In this document: in pieces, positions 21,470 to 32,652 of the stretch
Numbering within the stretch: the first letter of the stretch is position 1
Layout: every line of letters begins with the position of its first letter
Notes under the pieces: model-generated
What the model was told of the DNA's origin: nothing
The model's database searches: none
The model's input: the letters and a program-made list of their open reading frames with translations, nothing else
Position numbers and translations under genes: made by a program
From: Euclidia mi
Taxonomy: Eukaryota; Arthropoda; Insecta; Lepidoptera; Erebidae
NCBI GenBank assembly: GCA_944739405.2
Contig: OX123209.2
Location: 6,889,217-6,953,216, forward strand
Length of the DNA: 64,000 nucleotides
Direction of reading: 5' to 3'

Positions 21470-22762
21470 CGAGGGTCAAACTGAAAGTTCTTAGAACTGG
21501 CCACTTATAAACAATATATTAAAAAAAATATTCTAAAATTTGAAAATAGAACTCTTTGCCAATATTACTGAGTATATATTTCATTCATTTGTCATTTGTT
21601 TTACGATTTGGCGGCAAATTGAAAATTGTCTGTGTCACGTCAACATGAATTTAACACGAGAAAATTTTCGTGCAATGATTTTTTATGACTTTCGATGTCA
21701 TTTAAGTCAACAAGAAAGTTATGATAGACTACGATTGGCCTTTCACGATGAAGCCCCATCTCGTGCGACTGTTTACAACTGGTTTAATGAGTTTAAACGT
21801 GGTCGCACTAATCTCACTGATGATGTACGTGAGGGACGGCCTTCTACGGCGACGACTGAAAATAACATCTGTGTTGTGCGGCGTATGATAGAGACTGACA
21901 AAAGAGTGACCTATCAGCAGATTCGGACAAGCTTAGGCATCGGTATGAGTCAAGTGCACAAAATCCTCCACGAATATTTAGCGGTCAGGAAGCTTTGCGC
22001 CCGGTGGATACCTCATAATTTGACTAAGGCTCAAAAACTCCATCGTGTGGATTTGTGCCGTAAAATGATTGAAAGATTTAACGGAGGTGACTCAAATGCT
22101 GTGTTCGACATACTAACAGGTGACGAAAGCTGGATTTACTGTTATGATCCTGAAACCAAAAGACAATCTGCTCAGTGGGTGTTTCCTTTCGAGGAGTTGC
22201 CAACTAAAGTGAAGAGAGATCGAAGTGCGGGAAAAAAAATGGTGGCCTCGTTCTTTGGAAGGATAGGTCATTTCGCAACAATTGTGTTAGAGGATCAAAA
22301 AACAGTTTCTGCAGAATGGTACACTACCAATTGTTTGCCACTTGTCTTGGAAAAAGTTCGAGAGAAACGACCTCGCAGTAGGATCCTCCTTCACCACGAC
22401 AACGCCTCGTCGCACACCGCCAAGCGAACGATCGACTATTTGGCGACATCAAACGTTGAATTACTGGGTCACCCGCCGTATAGCCCCGACCTCGCGCCTT
22501 GTGATTTTTATTTATTTCCAAAAATTAAAGAAAAACTTAAAGGAAAGCGGTTTATGAATGCTGAAGAAGCGGTGGCTGCGTATCGCGATGCCATTGAAGA
22601 GACCCCTAAGGACGAGTGGGCAAAGTGCTTTTCCCAGTGGTTCCATCGCATGCAGCGGTGTATTGACGTCAATGGACAATATTTTGAAAAGATATAATAA
22701 AACTAATAACTGGCTAATGTAATCAGTTTTTGATTTTCTAAGAACTTTCAGTTTGACCCTCG
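21470..22762 (+). mobile_element. Mariner transposon, structurally complete
   Basis: 1293 bp bounded by TA on both sides (21468-21469 and 22763-22764). The TIRs are identical over 27 bp, beginning CGAGGGTCAAACTGAAAGTT. The transposase frame is intact. Both the length and the structure are those of an autonomous mariner. Confidence 0.95.
21645..22697 (+). CDS. Mariner transposase (DD34D)
   Basis: 350 codons from the ATG at 21645 (MNLTRENFRAM); an upstream in-frame ATG at 21540 would add 35 residues but falls within the usual 5' leader, so I prefer the shorter form. The N-terminal paired HTH region (SQQESYDRL, SRATVYNWF, REGRP linker) is followed by WIPHNL, the counterpart of the mariner WVPHEL motif, at residue 121. 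The catalytic residues are D160 (TGDESWIY), D252 (HHDNASSH) and D287 (YSPDLAPCD), giving 34 residues between the second and third Asp, diagnostic of mariner. It cuts and pastes its element at TA sites. It is flanked by perfect TIRs and no stop or frameshift is present, so it may be functional or only recently silenced. Confidence 0.95.
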   Translation: MNLTRENFRAMIFYDFRCHLSQQESYDRLRLAFHDEAPSRATVYNWFNEFKRGRTNLTDDVREGRPSTATTENNICVVRRMIETDKRVTYQQIRTSLGIGMSQVHKILHEYLAVRKLCARWIPHNLTKAQKLHRVDLCRKMIERFNGGDSNAVFDILTGDESWIYCYDPETKRQSAQWVFPFEELPTKVKRDRSAGKKMVASFFGRIGHFATIVLEDQKTVSAEWYTTNCLPLVLEKVREKRPRSRILLHHDNASSHTAKRTIDYLATSNVELLGHPPYSPDLAPCDFYLFPKIKEKLKGKRFMNAEEAVAAYRDAIEETPKDEWAKCFSQWFHRMQRCIDVNGQYFEKI

Positions 22763-22764
22763 TA

Positions 22765-23083
22765 TAACTGATAATTTCCGTTTAGCAGACTTGGTGACTC
22801 CAGATATACTTGGTTTATCTATTGGGCTTCCTTTGATATGTGGTGATATTGCAATAGACACACTAGATTTTATAGGGGAAAGAGCTTGGTCTCTTATTTT
22901 AATTTTGACCTGAGTAGATTTACTTCTGTATTGTGGTAATATATTTGCTTGTACTAATTTCCTTTCCTGTGGTACTTGCACCTGGACTGACTTGTCTGTC
23001 GTCAGTATTTGCACTTGGGTTCTCTTAGCTGCTTTAGTATCCCTATTTTGCTCAGTTTCAAGTGTTGGCACACCTGAAAACAA
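22765..23083 (-). pseudogene. IS5-like transposase relic, upstream part
   Basis: The minus-strand frame (VPTLETEQNRDTKAAKRTQV, KSVQVQVPQERKL, GVTKSAKRKLSVI) is a Lys/Gln/Ser-rich linker of the type found between a THAP or zinc finger and the HTH in these proteins. It ends with an acceptor-like CAG near 23073 on its upstream side. It abuts the mariner end and continues after the mariner at 21465. Confidence 0.5.
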
Positions 23084-23124
23084 AAAAGAATGTAAGAATT
23101 ACCCATAGGTAAATAACATGTATT

Positions 23125-23440
23125 TACCAATCAGGCAACAATAGCCTAGTGGAGAGACCAACAGACTGCCACGCAGAGGGTCTTGGGTTCGAATCCACGG
23201 GCACGCACCAATGACTTTTTGAAGTTATGTGTGTATTAATTAGTTAGTTATCGCTTGCCCCATGCTTTGGAAGGCACGTTAAGCTGTGGGTCCTTGCTAT
23301 CATGAAGATCTTTGACAGTCGTTATGGGGAGTAAGTACACTCAAATCCGGTCCAAACCATGGAAAATAGTTATCTCTTTGGGTTGCGGAGGTCAGATGGC
23401 AGTCGCTCCGTGGAAAAGCGAATATTCTCTGTCACATCTG
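23125..23440 (+). repeat. tRNA-derived SINE, family B
   Basis: The head has an A-box-like TAGCCTAGTGGAGAG and a perfect B box GGGTTCGAATCC. The body has CATGCTTTGGAAGGCACGTT and the tail TTGCGGAGGTCAGATGGCAG, blocks I know as common interspersed repeats in moths and butterflies. It differs from family A in sequence. Confidence 0.7.
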
Positions 23441-23676
23441 TAGGCCTATTCAGATTCTCACGACAACTAATCGAATCGTATGTCATTGGTGCCTTAATCC
23501 AATCGTATGCGCTTTGTCAATGTTATTCAGAATCATCCGACTTCGGATTCGGTTGAATTTTCGATAAGTCAATTTGATTCCGATAACATATTATGGTGCG
23601 TTTACTGAGTATGCTTGTAAAGATAAATGTACGCACGAAAGTACAATTATTCAAATATAATTACCTTTTTTTTTAG

Positions 23677-23937
23677 GACTGCCTCGTTGGTGTCGCGGCA
23701 TAATTGTGCGCGTGTGATTGGGAGGTCTCGGGTTCGATTCCCGGGTCGGGCAAAGTGTTATTGGGTTTTTCCGTTAGGAAATTCTCAGTAGCAGCTCGGA
23801 GTCTGGTAATGTGCCCGGTACGGCAATAGGCTCGCCCCCTATTACGTGGGACCTAAAAATTCATGGCGAAATGTGGGTGTATTATTACACCTCTGCCTAC
23901 CCCTTCGGGGATACAGGCGTGAGTCTATAAAAAAAAA
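23677..23937 (+). repeat. tRNA-derived SINE, family A, best-preserved head
   Basis: Starts GACTGCCTCGTTGGTGTCGC, has an intact B box GGTTCGATTCCCGGG and the body motif CGCCCCCTATTACGTGGGAC. It ends CCCCTTCGGGGATACAGGCG followed by an A-run. Same family as 15-279 and 42882-43148. Confidence 0.85.
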
Positions 23938-25655
23938 TTCATTTTCATTTCATTTATTCAATAACAATATACAATTGTGTTTGAATGTGACATAAAAATA
24001 ACATACATTCATCAAAATTAAAGAAAAATATATAAGTAAATTGGTTCATTAAAAGTACACAAGTCACAATAATACAAAAAATAAAATATTAGATTGATAA
24101 AAACGCATTCAAACAATTATATAAAAAAAAATCAGTTTCAAACAACTATTAAAAAAAAATGTCAGTAGCTATAAATTATAATTATTACAATAATGTCAAT
24201 ATAAAAACAGTCCAATTAATTCTAATATAATACTTAATACATGTCAATATAGTCAAAATAAAATTAATTAAAATTAAGTGTGCAGATTATATATTTCATC
24301 CTTAAGATAGTCTGGTAAACAATTGAATAACTTCAACGCTTGGTATTGCATACTGTGTTTGACAATATCCAGTTTTGGTTTTGATTTGTATTTTAAATGT
24401 TTTGTCCTAGTATCTTCTCTCAGCTGTCTTTCATTTTCTGTCTCATAATTGTGTATATTTTTAGCTAAGTCACTCAAAACTACCAATAAGTAAAGACATG
24501 GCACCGTTAACAAAGAAAGACTTTTGAAGTATTCCCTACAGGACTCCCATTGCGGTATGCGAACAATGGTTCTAATTGCCCTTTTCTATAACACAAATGC
24601 CCTGTAACCGTTATATTTGTAGCTATTGCCCCAAAGCTGTATACTATACCTCAGCTGCGACTCCACTAAAGCGTAATATACTGTAATCAGGTTGCTAACA
24701 TCAACTTCATCTCTTAGGCTCCTCAGTGCGTAGCACGCAGATGAAATTGTTCCATCGATAGCCTTTAATTCTTGTTTCCAATTAAGTAAGGAGTCTATAT
24801 GTACGCCTAGAAACTTAACTGTGTTGACTAACTCAATTCTGTCTGTATTTAAAACTACGTCTAAGTTTTCATTACATCTACATGTGGATTTAAAGAAGAT
24901 TATATTAGTCTTTTTTGTATTTATTTGTAATCTATTTGCGCTAAACCACTCTTGAAAGCACTCAAGTATTAAATTAACTTTAGTGTTCAGCAGCTGTGTA
25001 TTATTTGCACTTATTACGGCGTTAGTATCATCTGCAAACACGACGAGGTTAATGTCAGAATATAATTCATTAATATAATTAATTAGGTCATTTGTGAACA
25101 TTAGGAATAGGATGGGACCAAGTATTGATCCCTGCGGCACGCCAGTCGTAACTGTAATTATTTGAGATCTGTATGTTTGTTGGCAGTTATACTTACCGAT
25201 ACTTTTTATCTCCACAAACATTTTTCTGTTTTTTAGATATGACTTAAAAAAATTCAGAGCCTGATCGCGAACACCATAATGTGCCATTTTCATCAGCAGT
25301 ATGTCATGATCAACAGTATCGAAAGCAGAGCTGAGATCCAAGAAAACTGCAGCTACTTTCATTTTATTATTTAGTCCCTCAACTACATCATTTATAAGAA
25401 CATTTATTGCATCTACGGCACTTAAGTTTTTTTGATAGCCAAATTGCCTAATATTGATTACTCTATTTCTATTTAGGTGGCTGATGAGACGACATTTTAT
25501 TAATTTCTCAAATATTTTTGCAAGTGTAGGAAGTACTGATATTGGTCTATAATTTTTTGGATCTGTTCGAGAACCTTTCTTAAGTAATGGAACAATTTAA
25601 GCAATTTTTAGCTGTTCAGGAAAAATAGACGCATCTAAGCATTTGTTAGGATCTG
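23938..25655 (-). mobile_element. LINE-2, 5'-truncated non-LTR retrotransposon
   Basis: Minus strand. The coding part begins at about 25655 in mid reverse transcriptase and runs to about 24274, with a 3' tail to 23938 that ends against the SINE. The 5' junction falls on gypsy-B integrase. Jockey/CR1-like RT, different in sequence from LINE-1. Confidence 0.8.
24274..25655 (-). pseudogene. LINE-2 reverse transcriptase
   Basis: After the junction it reads ASIFPEQLKIA, a TAA stop, IVPLLKKGSRTDPKNYRPIS, then LDLSSAFDTVDHDILLMKM, VPQGSILGPILF, and the catalytic FADDTNAVI. The C-terminal region follows (KFLGVHIDSLLNWKQEL and the 24274-24513 segment ending YLKDEIYNLH). The RT between 25362 and 24586 is open; a stop at 25597 and a frame change near 24590 interrupt the rest. 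There is no endonuclease, so the copy was born truncated. Confidence 0.85.
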
Positions 25656-26943
25656 CAATCACATAAGAAGAAGCCCCCTGCTGCAGGAGGATTACGTAAG
25701 GCCCATCACGACGGGGTGAGAATTTAGAGCTGACACCTTGTGAAGCGTTACTAAGAGTGTGTGAAGTGAGCATAACGAAATCTCCGGGTTTGTAACCCGG
25801 ATCTGCTCGACGAAAACGATCTGCGTATTCTTTTCTGCGCTCTTCTTTGCTCTTCTGTATTTCTTGTGCTCTGGCCAAAGTTGTTGCTAAGGAAACCAAT
25901 TTGGGCGTTATTTCTGGAATGAAGTTTTCCGCAGATATGATTTGACGTAGGTCATTGTAGTTATCGTGCGGTGTCCTAAGTTCACGTCCGAAAGTTAGGT
26001 AACTGGGCATATATCCGGTAGTAATACTATTTGCTGTGTTCATGGCAAATCTAATACACGATAGCCTCATATCCCATGCTCGATGATCCTCTTCGACAAA
26101 TATCGCAAGTTGTGTCTTTAGATCGCGGTTCTTCCTTTCGACAGGATTGGCAGCAGGATGATACACGGGAGTGAATTTATGCATGATGCCTAAACAGTGA
26201 GTGACTTGCTGCATGACTGCGCTAACAAATTGCGGACCATTGTCACTGATGAGACGCCTGGGTATTCCATAGCGCAGGAAAACTGCATCTATTAGAATTT
26301 TGGCGCAGGTTTCAGCATTAGCGCTTTGCAGGCCAAATAATTCCACCCATCCAGTAGCAACATCCTCGGCGACCAAAATCCAATTCATGCCGTTGTTTGA
26401 AGTAGGTAGAGGTCCAAATAGGTCGAAGGCTACTATTTCAAATCGTTGATTTGTCGCAGATGTTTGTAGCAGGCCAGCTGGCTTCAGGTTCGAGGGTTTG
26501 TACCGCTGACATGGAAGACAATTTCGTATGTATGCCTCGATATAACGTCGCATACCTTTCCAATAGTACCTTCTTGCGATCCTTTGGTAGGTTTTATCTG
26601 AACCGTAGTGTCCAGCAAGTGGATGATCATGGTATGCAGCGAGAACATTAGACCATTCGTGTTGGGGTACAACCAACTGTGCTTCTTCGTTATCTCCAGC
26701 CGGGTCATATCGGTACAATAGCCCATTATTCATAATGTATCCCTTGCTACTCCAATATACGGTATCTTCGTTGCGTTCAGAGGTCTCAAGAGCTTGAATA
26801 ATTTTGGCTAATTCTTCGTCATTCATTTGTTCCACTCGCGTCTCAGCAGTGCTGCGAGTCGGCATATCAATCACAGTACTGCAGACTGTGCAATCAGGTA
26901 TATCTCCGGTTTCATCACACTTGCTACATGGAGGTCGTGACAA
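25656..26943 (-). pseudogene. Gypsy-B integrase
   Basis: Zinc finger HPLAGHYGSDKTYQRIARRY then CLPCQR, catalytic core with D in VAFDLFGPLPT, D in LISDNGPQF and E in NPVERKNRDL, and a GDFVMLTSH/RRDGPYVIL C-terminal domain. All three catalytic acids are kept. The frame is open for about 430 codons but ends in LINE-2-derived codons, so it lacks its natural C-terminus. Confidence 0.9.
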
Positions 26944-27431
26944 GGCATCCGCGACTTATTAGTTCTGCCCGGTGCGTACTTGATGGTGAGATCATAGCCC
27001 TGTAACTGAAGAGCCCATCGTGCTAGGCGTCCTGTGGGAGTTTTCAGAGTCATAAGCCATTTCAGAGCTTGATGATCAGTTATTACGGTTACCGGTACGC
27101 CTTCTATATAGCCTCTAAACTTGTTAAGGGCCCATACGACGGCCAAGGCTTCCCTTTCCGTAGTCGTATAATTCCTTTTAGCCGGTATTATTAGTCTGCT
27201 GGCGTATTCGACGGGATGCTCATCGTCTTTCTCCCCCTGGACCAAAACTGCTCCCAAAGCAAAGCTACTTGCGTCTGTCTTAATGATGAAAGGCTTCGTG
27301 TCATCAGCTTGTTGGAGAACAGGCGCTGTGGTCAGGTAATTTTTAAGGTCTTTAAATGCCTTTTCTTGTTCCTCAGTCCACACCCAAGAAACGTTCTTCT
27401 TCGTAAGGCGCGTAAGTGGCTCAGATACCAT
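26871..27431 (-). pseudogene. Gypsy-B RNase H domain
   Basis: RT end (WTEEQEKAFKDLKNYL) followed by RNase H: IIKTDASSFALGAVL, YASRLIIPAKRNYTTTERE, VITDHQALKWL, and RLARWALQLQGYDL. The frame shifts near 26940, where the sequence should read ADALSR; the integrase continues in another frame. Confidence 0.9.
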
Positions 27432-27458
27432 GGAGAAATTACATATGAAGCGTCTATA

Positions 27459-28402
27459 CTACAAACAAGTTTGCAAGAAAGACATCAGTTGTTTGATGTT
27501 CTTCGGAGTCGGTATTTGCGTGATGGCGGTAATCTTCTCTGGATCTACTTGCAATCCTGCTGGGGTGATCAAGTGGCCTAGGTATTTAATCTTAGAACAA
27601 CAGAAACGGCATTTCTTAAAGTTGACACACAGGTTGCTTTCTTTCAGCTTATTTAGGACTCTGTCTAGATCGCTCAGGTGCTTTTCAAAGCTGGTGGAAA
27701 ATAGGATGAGGTCATCGAGATAGGCCAGCATCTGGACATCGCCCAAGCTCACTCGAACTCTATCGATCATCCGTTGGAATGTAGATGGCGCGTTTCGTAA
27801 TTACGTACGGCATTCGTTTAAATCTGTAAATTCCAAATGGTGTGATAAAGGCTGTCTTGTCTCGATCGTTTTCCCGAACCTTCACTTGCCAGTAGCCAGC
27901 ACGCAGGTCTAAGGCAGACATGTAAGGACTAGGTTTGGCTGCGTGTAAGAGGTCATCGATCCGTGGTATAGGGTACACGTCGGGTACAGTGATCGCATTG
28001 AGCTTACGATAATCTATACACACCCGAAATCCACCATCCTTTTTGGGAATCATTACTACAGGAGCTGCCCATGGTGAAGAAGAATGCTCTAATAATGCCT
28101 TCTTCCAGCATCTTGGCAATTTCTTGTTGAAGAACAGCACGACGTGGAGGTGACAAGCGATAGGGAGGAACGGCAATTGGATTGTTTTTTCCAGTGTCGA
28201 TGCAATGCTCAGTCAGTGTCGTTGGCTTGTGGCTAGATTCAAACACACTCGCATTCTTAGTAAGCATATCTTTTAACTGCATCATCTGTTGCTCATCCAA
28301 CATTTGAGATTGTATATCATCAACGGATACTGCGTTTAGTTTTATGTTGTCACCGCTGCTGTCACTCCGAAATAATGCTCTGGAGTGAGGAGACAGATCC
28401 AC
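27459..28402 (-). pseudogene. Gypsy-B reverse transcriptase
   Basis: Three overlapping frames give the leader (SSHKPTTLTEHCIDTGKNNP), the fingers (PWAAPVVMIPKKDGGFRVCI, DYRKLNAIT), YPIPRIDDLL, ALDLRAGYWQV, FITPFGIYRF and, after a break near 27780, the catalytic AYLDDLILFS and IKYLGHLI. Frame changes occur at about 28080 and 27780. Confidence 0.9.
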
Positions 28403-29301
28403 TATGTATCCGCATCGAGTATGTTGTTGCGCGCGTCCCTGTAAATGAAGTCGATGAAGCTAGGCGAGTAGCCATCGAACAGGGGTCGCGCTCGCTTGGC
28501 CGGTGATGACAAGTCGATGGGGATCAGACGATATGGTTGGGCAGCGCTCGTTGTAGGCAAGGCTGGGCTTGGGGCTTTCCCGGTGCTTGAACTGGTTGGT
28601 GTTGCCGGCTCCGATTGGACTCCCCCTTCTTGGATTCCTTCGGGCAGTGATGGTTCCATTATGCAGGGGCTACGGTCCGTGATTGGGGTGACACCCATAG
28701 GCGACACTTGTGTCTGCATCCGCATCTCCTCCAGAATATTCGTAACTCGAGGCACGTTTTCGATGTATGTTTCCAGGGTTGCCATGTTGTCGATGTGTAG
28801 CACCGTATCCTCCGAGTCATCTTCTTCCTTTAGGTCATAGATTAACTCCGGTTGATCGATGAAGTGCCACGTCATCTGTGGTATGTCCAAAATCATGTTG
28901 GCATCCTGTATGAATCCAACACCGAACAACGTGCGATTTTCTCGGGACTCCGGTAACACAATGAAATTCGTCGGTATTACGCGGTCGCAAAGCTTCACCT
29001 TTACGTCGACCGAAAGCACTCTTTGTGTTCTCGCAACGCCGTCAGCCAGGGTCACTGTTGCTTGCCTTTCATTGAAAAAGTAGCCCATGCGTTGTAGGAA
29101 GGCATATAATTCGTAAGAGGCTATACTTGACTTGGCACATGTGTCAATGTATGCTGTCCCTGTCGTATTTTCGATGCCTATGCCCACTATTGGTCGCTTG
29201 CGAGAGTCAACCCGCACTCCGACGGCCCAGAAGCTCATTTTCTCAGCTTTTACTACAGTGCAGTTGGGCATTTGCTCCTGACCACACCAGGCTTGCCACA
29301 A
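28402..29301 (-). pseudogene. Gypsy-B protease region
   Basis: A 299-codon open segment between gag and RT. The retropepsin motif reads YIDTCAKSSIAS, so the third residue of the usual D-T/S-G triad is Cys. A later strand motif, RTLFGVGFIQDANMIL, is typical. The C-terminal part (SPALPTTSAAQPYRLIPI) is a Pro/Ser-rich linker before RT. The DTC change should weaken or abolish protease activity unless it is a family trait. Confidence 0.75.
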
Positions 29302-30095
29302 CCATAACAGCTAAACCTCGGCTGCGACGGTGATGGAGCTTGCGTCTCAGCTACGGCAGTCTCGCTCTTAGATTTGGGACTAACGGGCTTATGTTCTGCA
29401 CTGCTGGCCACGTCAGCCTTGGCCTTCTTTCTACACATTTCGATAGTGTGCCCGAAGTGTCTGCAGAAGTGGCAGCGAGGTCTGGCTCCTAGTTTCCCCC
29501 CAGGACGATCCAGGCTAGATGAAGACATCTCGTTGAACATGCGTTCGACTCCTCTTGCGGCCGTCAACAGATCGTCGAATGTGGTTACAACTTCTCTAGG
29601 TACTCGCTCTCGAATCTTGAAACGAAGCGTAGTGTACAGCATATCGATCTGCTGTGACTCGCTATGCTCAGGCTGAGGAAGCTGTGAGAAAAGAACCCTC
29701 TTCTTAGCAATGAAAGTCTCGGTGAGCTCATTTTCCGCCTGCTTAATGCCCGCAATATCCTCATAGATGAGGTACGCTGGTCGCTTTGGAGCAAATGCAT
29801 CGCGAAGACGTCGCTCAAACTCAGCCCAAGTCGTAACTTTGTTCTTGATGCCAGTCCACCAAGCACCAGCCTCATCCGTTAAAATCAAGGGTAAGCTCCT
29901 TATTGCATTCGCCTCCGTAATGTTCTCGATGGATTTGAACACCTCGGCCGCAGCAAGAAACGACTCCACCTCCTCAGTATCTCTGGTACCATCGTACTTC
30001 CCAGTGAAGGACGCAAACGATCCCTGCCTCTGTCCTTGGCTCCCCACAGCAGACACCAGGCGGTGCAGTTGGTCTTCCGTCATGTTAACCGACAT
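29253..30095 (-). pseudogene. Gypsy-B gag
   Basis: 280 codons starting MSVNMTEDQLHRLVSAVGSQ. The capsid-like segment includes SFASFTGKYDGTRDTEEVES, AGAWWTGIKNKV and FERRLRDAFAP. The nucleocapsid has one regular zinc knuckle (CHFCRHFGHTIEMC) and a second lacking its His (CYGCGKPGVVRSKC). It overlaps the next frame by about 50 nt in a different frame, as gag/pol boundaries often do. Confidence 0.85.
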
Positions 30096-30145
30096 TATTC
30101 TTCTCGGTAGCGGTCGTAGATTGTAGGCCTTAACGGTGTGCGCCA

Positions 30146-30500
30146 GTTTGTAGCGGAAAAGTAAATAAAACGACGCTCGGCAACCAGGACTTCAATATAT
30201 ATTTGCAGTAAACACTCTACAATTTAACTTAGAAAATATAAGGCAGTCCGAAACGGTGTACGATACGTAGCGCCGGCTCCTTAGCGCATCTAGAGCTGTT
30301 GTTGTTCCGATGCGGAAGCAACGCGAGCCGAGACAGACTCCCCGTACTGGCGGTGTGGACGGCTTATATAGGCGGCCGGGCGGCCCGTCGTGCGTCGTCG
30401 GAGGCACTCGGCAAGGTCCGTGAGCAGCGACGGCGCTCGGCGCGCGGGAGCCGACGTCGATAGTAAATAGTCCTTTAAGAATCTGTTGTGTCCCTGCACT
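30146..30500 (-). repeat. Gypsy-B 5' LTR (approximate limits)
   Basis: GC-rich block upstream of gag with a TATA box (CCTATATAAGCC, minus strand, about 30363-30374). It is followed, just before gag, by TGGCGCACACCGTTAAGG starting at 30145, a candidate tRNA primer-binding site. The outer end is uncertain because the 3' LTR is missing. Confidence 0.5.
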
Positions 30501-30508
30501 ATTTTTCG

Positions 30509-30583
30509 ACGCGGTTGCGCTTTGTGGAATAAAGTAGTTGCGCTTTTTTAGTTGCGCTCAAAAATAGTTGCGCTTTCAGGAAT
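30509..30583 (+). repeat. Short direct repeats of GTTGCGCTTT
   Basis: Four spaced copies of (A/C)GTTGCGCT(T/C) within 75 bp just outside the gypsy-B LTR. Confidence 0.7.
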
Positions 30584-30599
30584 ACCCCACCCATGAACA

Positions 30600-31180
30600 A
30601 TACTTAAAAAAAGAATATTTATGAATAATCATTTGAATGACCCGCCTAAACAACATATGGAAGAAGAGGGGAATTTCTATTAATACTAAGATCCGTTTGG
30701 TACGAGCCCTAATATTCCCCATTTTTCTATATGGAGCTGAAACATGAACTATACGAGCTCGAGAGAGGCAGAGGATTGATACTTTGGAAATGTGGTGCTG
30801 GAGGCGCATGATGAGGATACCCTGGACAGCCAAGCGCACCAATATATCGATTCTCGCGCAGCTTAAGATCAAAACTGCCTGTCCACAATATGCCACCAGC
30901 GAATTCTTTCGTATTTCGGCCACATAGTGAGAAGACGAAATGAGAGTCTCGAAAAACTGATCATAGTTGGCATTACAGAAGGTAAGCGAGCTCGTGGCCG
31001 TTCCCCAACCAGATGGACCGATCAAGTAAAAGACACATATTCCTCCAAGTTTTACTCGGTTGTAAAGGAAGCAATGGACAGGACTCGATGGAGGCAAAAC
31101 ATTCACTCCAAGTTTAAGCCATCCAGTGATGACCACGATCCTCAGTCATGAGGGAACGACAGGAGAGAGATTGATTTGAC
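30600..31180 (+). pseudogene. RTE-type LINE, C-terminal fragment
   Basis: Plus-strand pieces read FPIFLYGAET, RARERQRIDTLEMWCWRRMM, IPWTAKRTN and, in another frame, YFGHIVRRNESLEKLIIVG, RARGRSPTRWTDQVKDT and AMDRTRWRQNIH, the characteristic tail of RTE/craniate-like retrotransposon polyproteins. At least two frame breaks. The catalytic RT core is not present, so this is a 5'-truncated relic. Confidence 0.8.
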
Positions 31181-31224
31181 ACAATATATTTTTTAAACTT
31201 TCGGCTTTTATAGATTAAAGGTAT

Positions 31225-32266
31225 AAAATGATAATCGGTTGCAGTCCGGAAGCAATCATAACCGCATCACCCCGGCGCAACGAAAATTTATGCTGGATTT
31301 TATCAAACAAAATGCATGAATTGCGTCCGGTAGATTTAATGGGCCTGATGCATCCAGGAGCCGGAACAGGCTCTTGCAAGAGATGGCGAATTTACTAAAT
31401 AGCCAAGGATCGGTAGCTACTAAAAGCCCCAGTAAATGGCTAAGAGTAAGTTAAAAAGCTTAGTATACCATACCTACATACATCCAGTTTTGTAAGAGTT
31501 TGGATGTTAACATACCTATCTAACAAACTAAAATTATATTATGTTTTTCAGTCGTGGCAGGATTGGAAATCCGATGTGAAAAACAAGGCAGCCAATATTG
31601 CCCGCCATACTTGTGGCACTGAAAGAGGGTCTCCTATCGGGATTATATTAAACGAAACGGAGAAGGACCTGATAGAATTAATGGGAGCCACAACTATAAG
31701 CGAGCTTAATGTCCTAGACCCACTCGAGGACGGGAGCGTAGAGGGAAGTCAGCCTGCAGAGGATATCATTGTCGTAATTGAAGGCCATGAGGCTGGCCGC
31801 GACTCTTAACTGGACCTTCTCGCACATTCATCTCCAGTGCTTAAGGAGGAACCCAATCCTGCCACTCCTACACCTGCCGCCGAAGCGCCACCACCGAAAA
31901 GGCTGAAGGCTCATAATGGTGAGATCATTTTTTTCACTAATCCATTCACATTTGGCTGAATACCAGTTTTTCACGGATCGATTGCTATCTTACCTTGGCA
32001 TCTCAAAGAGAAGAACATCTTATAAAGTTATCCTATAACAAAAGTAGTCTGGTCTATACAAGTCTCTTTGCATGATGATATTAATCAAACTTGTGATCAT
32101 ATAATTATGTTATACTTTTTCTTGTAGACACCGCCGAAGAAAAAATGATAGTGGCATTGGAGCGACAGGCGGATGCTCAAGCTGAGCTTGCCCGCCAAAT
32201 TGGTAGGCTTGCCGACGTCGCGCTTATATTTTTCGACACATGGGCTACAATGCAAAATAAAGAATA
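31225..32266 (+). pseudogene. Harbinger Myb/SANT-like DNA-binding protein
   Basis: Three plus-strand exons. Exon 1 (about 31255-31446, donor AGA|GTAAGT) encodes RITPAQRKFMLDFIKQN and RLLQEMANLLNSQG. Exon 2 (31552-31919) encodes SWQDWKSDVKNKAANIARHT, an acidic region and PPPKRLKAHN. Exon 3 (32128-32266) encodes ERQADAQAELARQIGRLADV and a stop. The SANT/Myb domain resembles the Myb_DNA-bind_5 proteins that accompany HARBI1. A Trp codon changed to TGA in exon 1 and a TAA in exon 2 (after GRDS) inactivate it. The matching nuclease remnant lies convergently at 32653-32931. Confidence 0.75.
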
Positions 32267-32374
32267 GAAGCATTGCTTGTTTTTTATATAATTTTTATTT
32301 TTCTTTGTAATTACTTATTCAATAAATGTATTAACACATTTAGACCTGAAACTATTATTTTCTAATTTACATCA

Positions 32375-32530
32375 ACAACGTTTTCCGGTCCACTGCTCGA
32401 CTTTAGCTTCTCCTTACGGAGGTTTTGGCCTACTATACCACGCTTACTAGACGAGTTGTTATAAAATTTGGTGTGTTCCCTTAGTTGCCTCATGGATTAA
32501 ATGGGGTGGTGACACTCTGTATTCTTATTC
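32375..32530 (+). repeat. Interspersed repeat, shared with 59955-60140
   Basis: Contains GTCCACTGCTCGACTTTAGC, ACTATACCACGCTTACTAGA and CGAGTTG, matching the copy at about 59965-60045 (CCCACTGCTGGGC..., TATACCATGCTGGCCAGACG, AGTTGG). It lies between the convergent Myb and HARBI1 remnants. Confidence 0.65.
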
Positions 32531-32652
32531 TATCACCACACGGATAGTATTTAAATTATAAAAAAAAAATAATGTTATAAGGTAGGTTTAAATGGGTAAG
32601 ATTACATTGATATTCTTTGAATGACATTACTGCGCATTTCTCATGCCCTTGT

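Larger units (their letters stand above)
25656..30500 (-). mobile_element. Gypsy-B, Ty3/gypsy retrotransposon missing its 3' end
   Basis: Order on the minus strand: 5' LTR, gag, protease, RT, RNase H, integrase. The integrase runs into LINE-2 at about 25655, so the end of pol and the 3' LTR are lost or replaced. Only a few frameshifts interrupt pol, making this one of the better preserved gypsy copies in the window. Confidence 0.9.
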
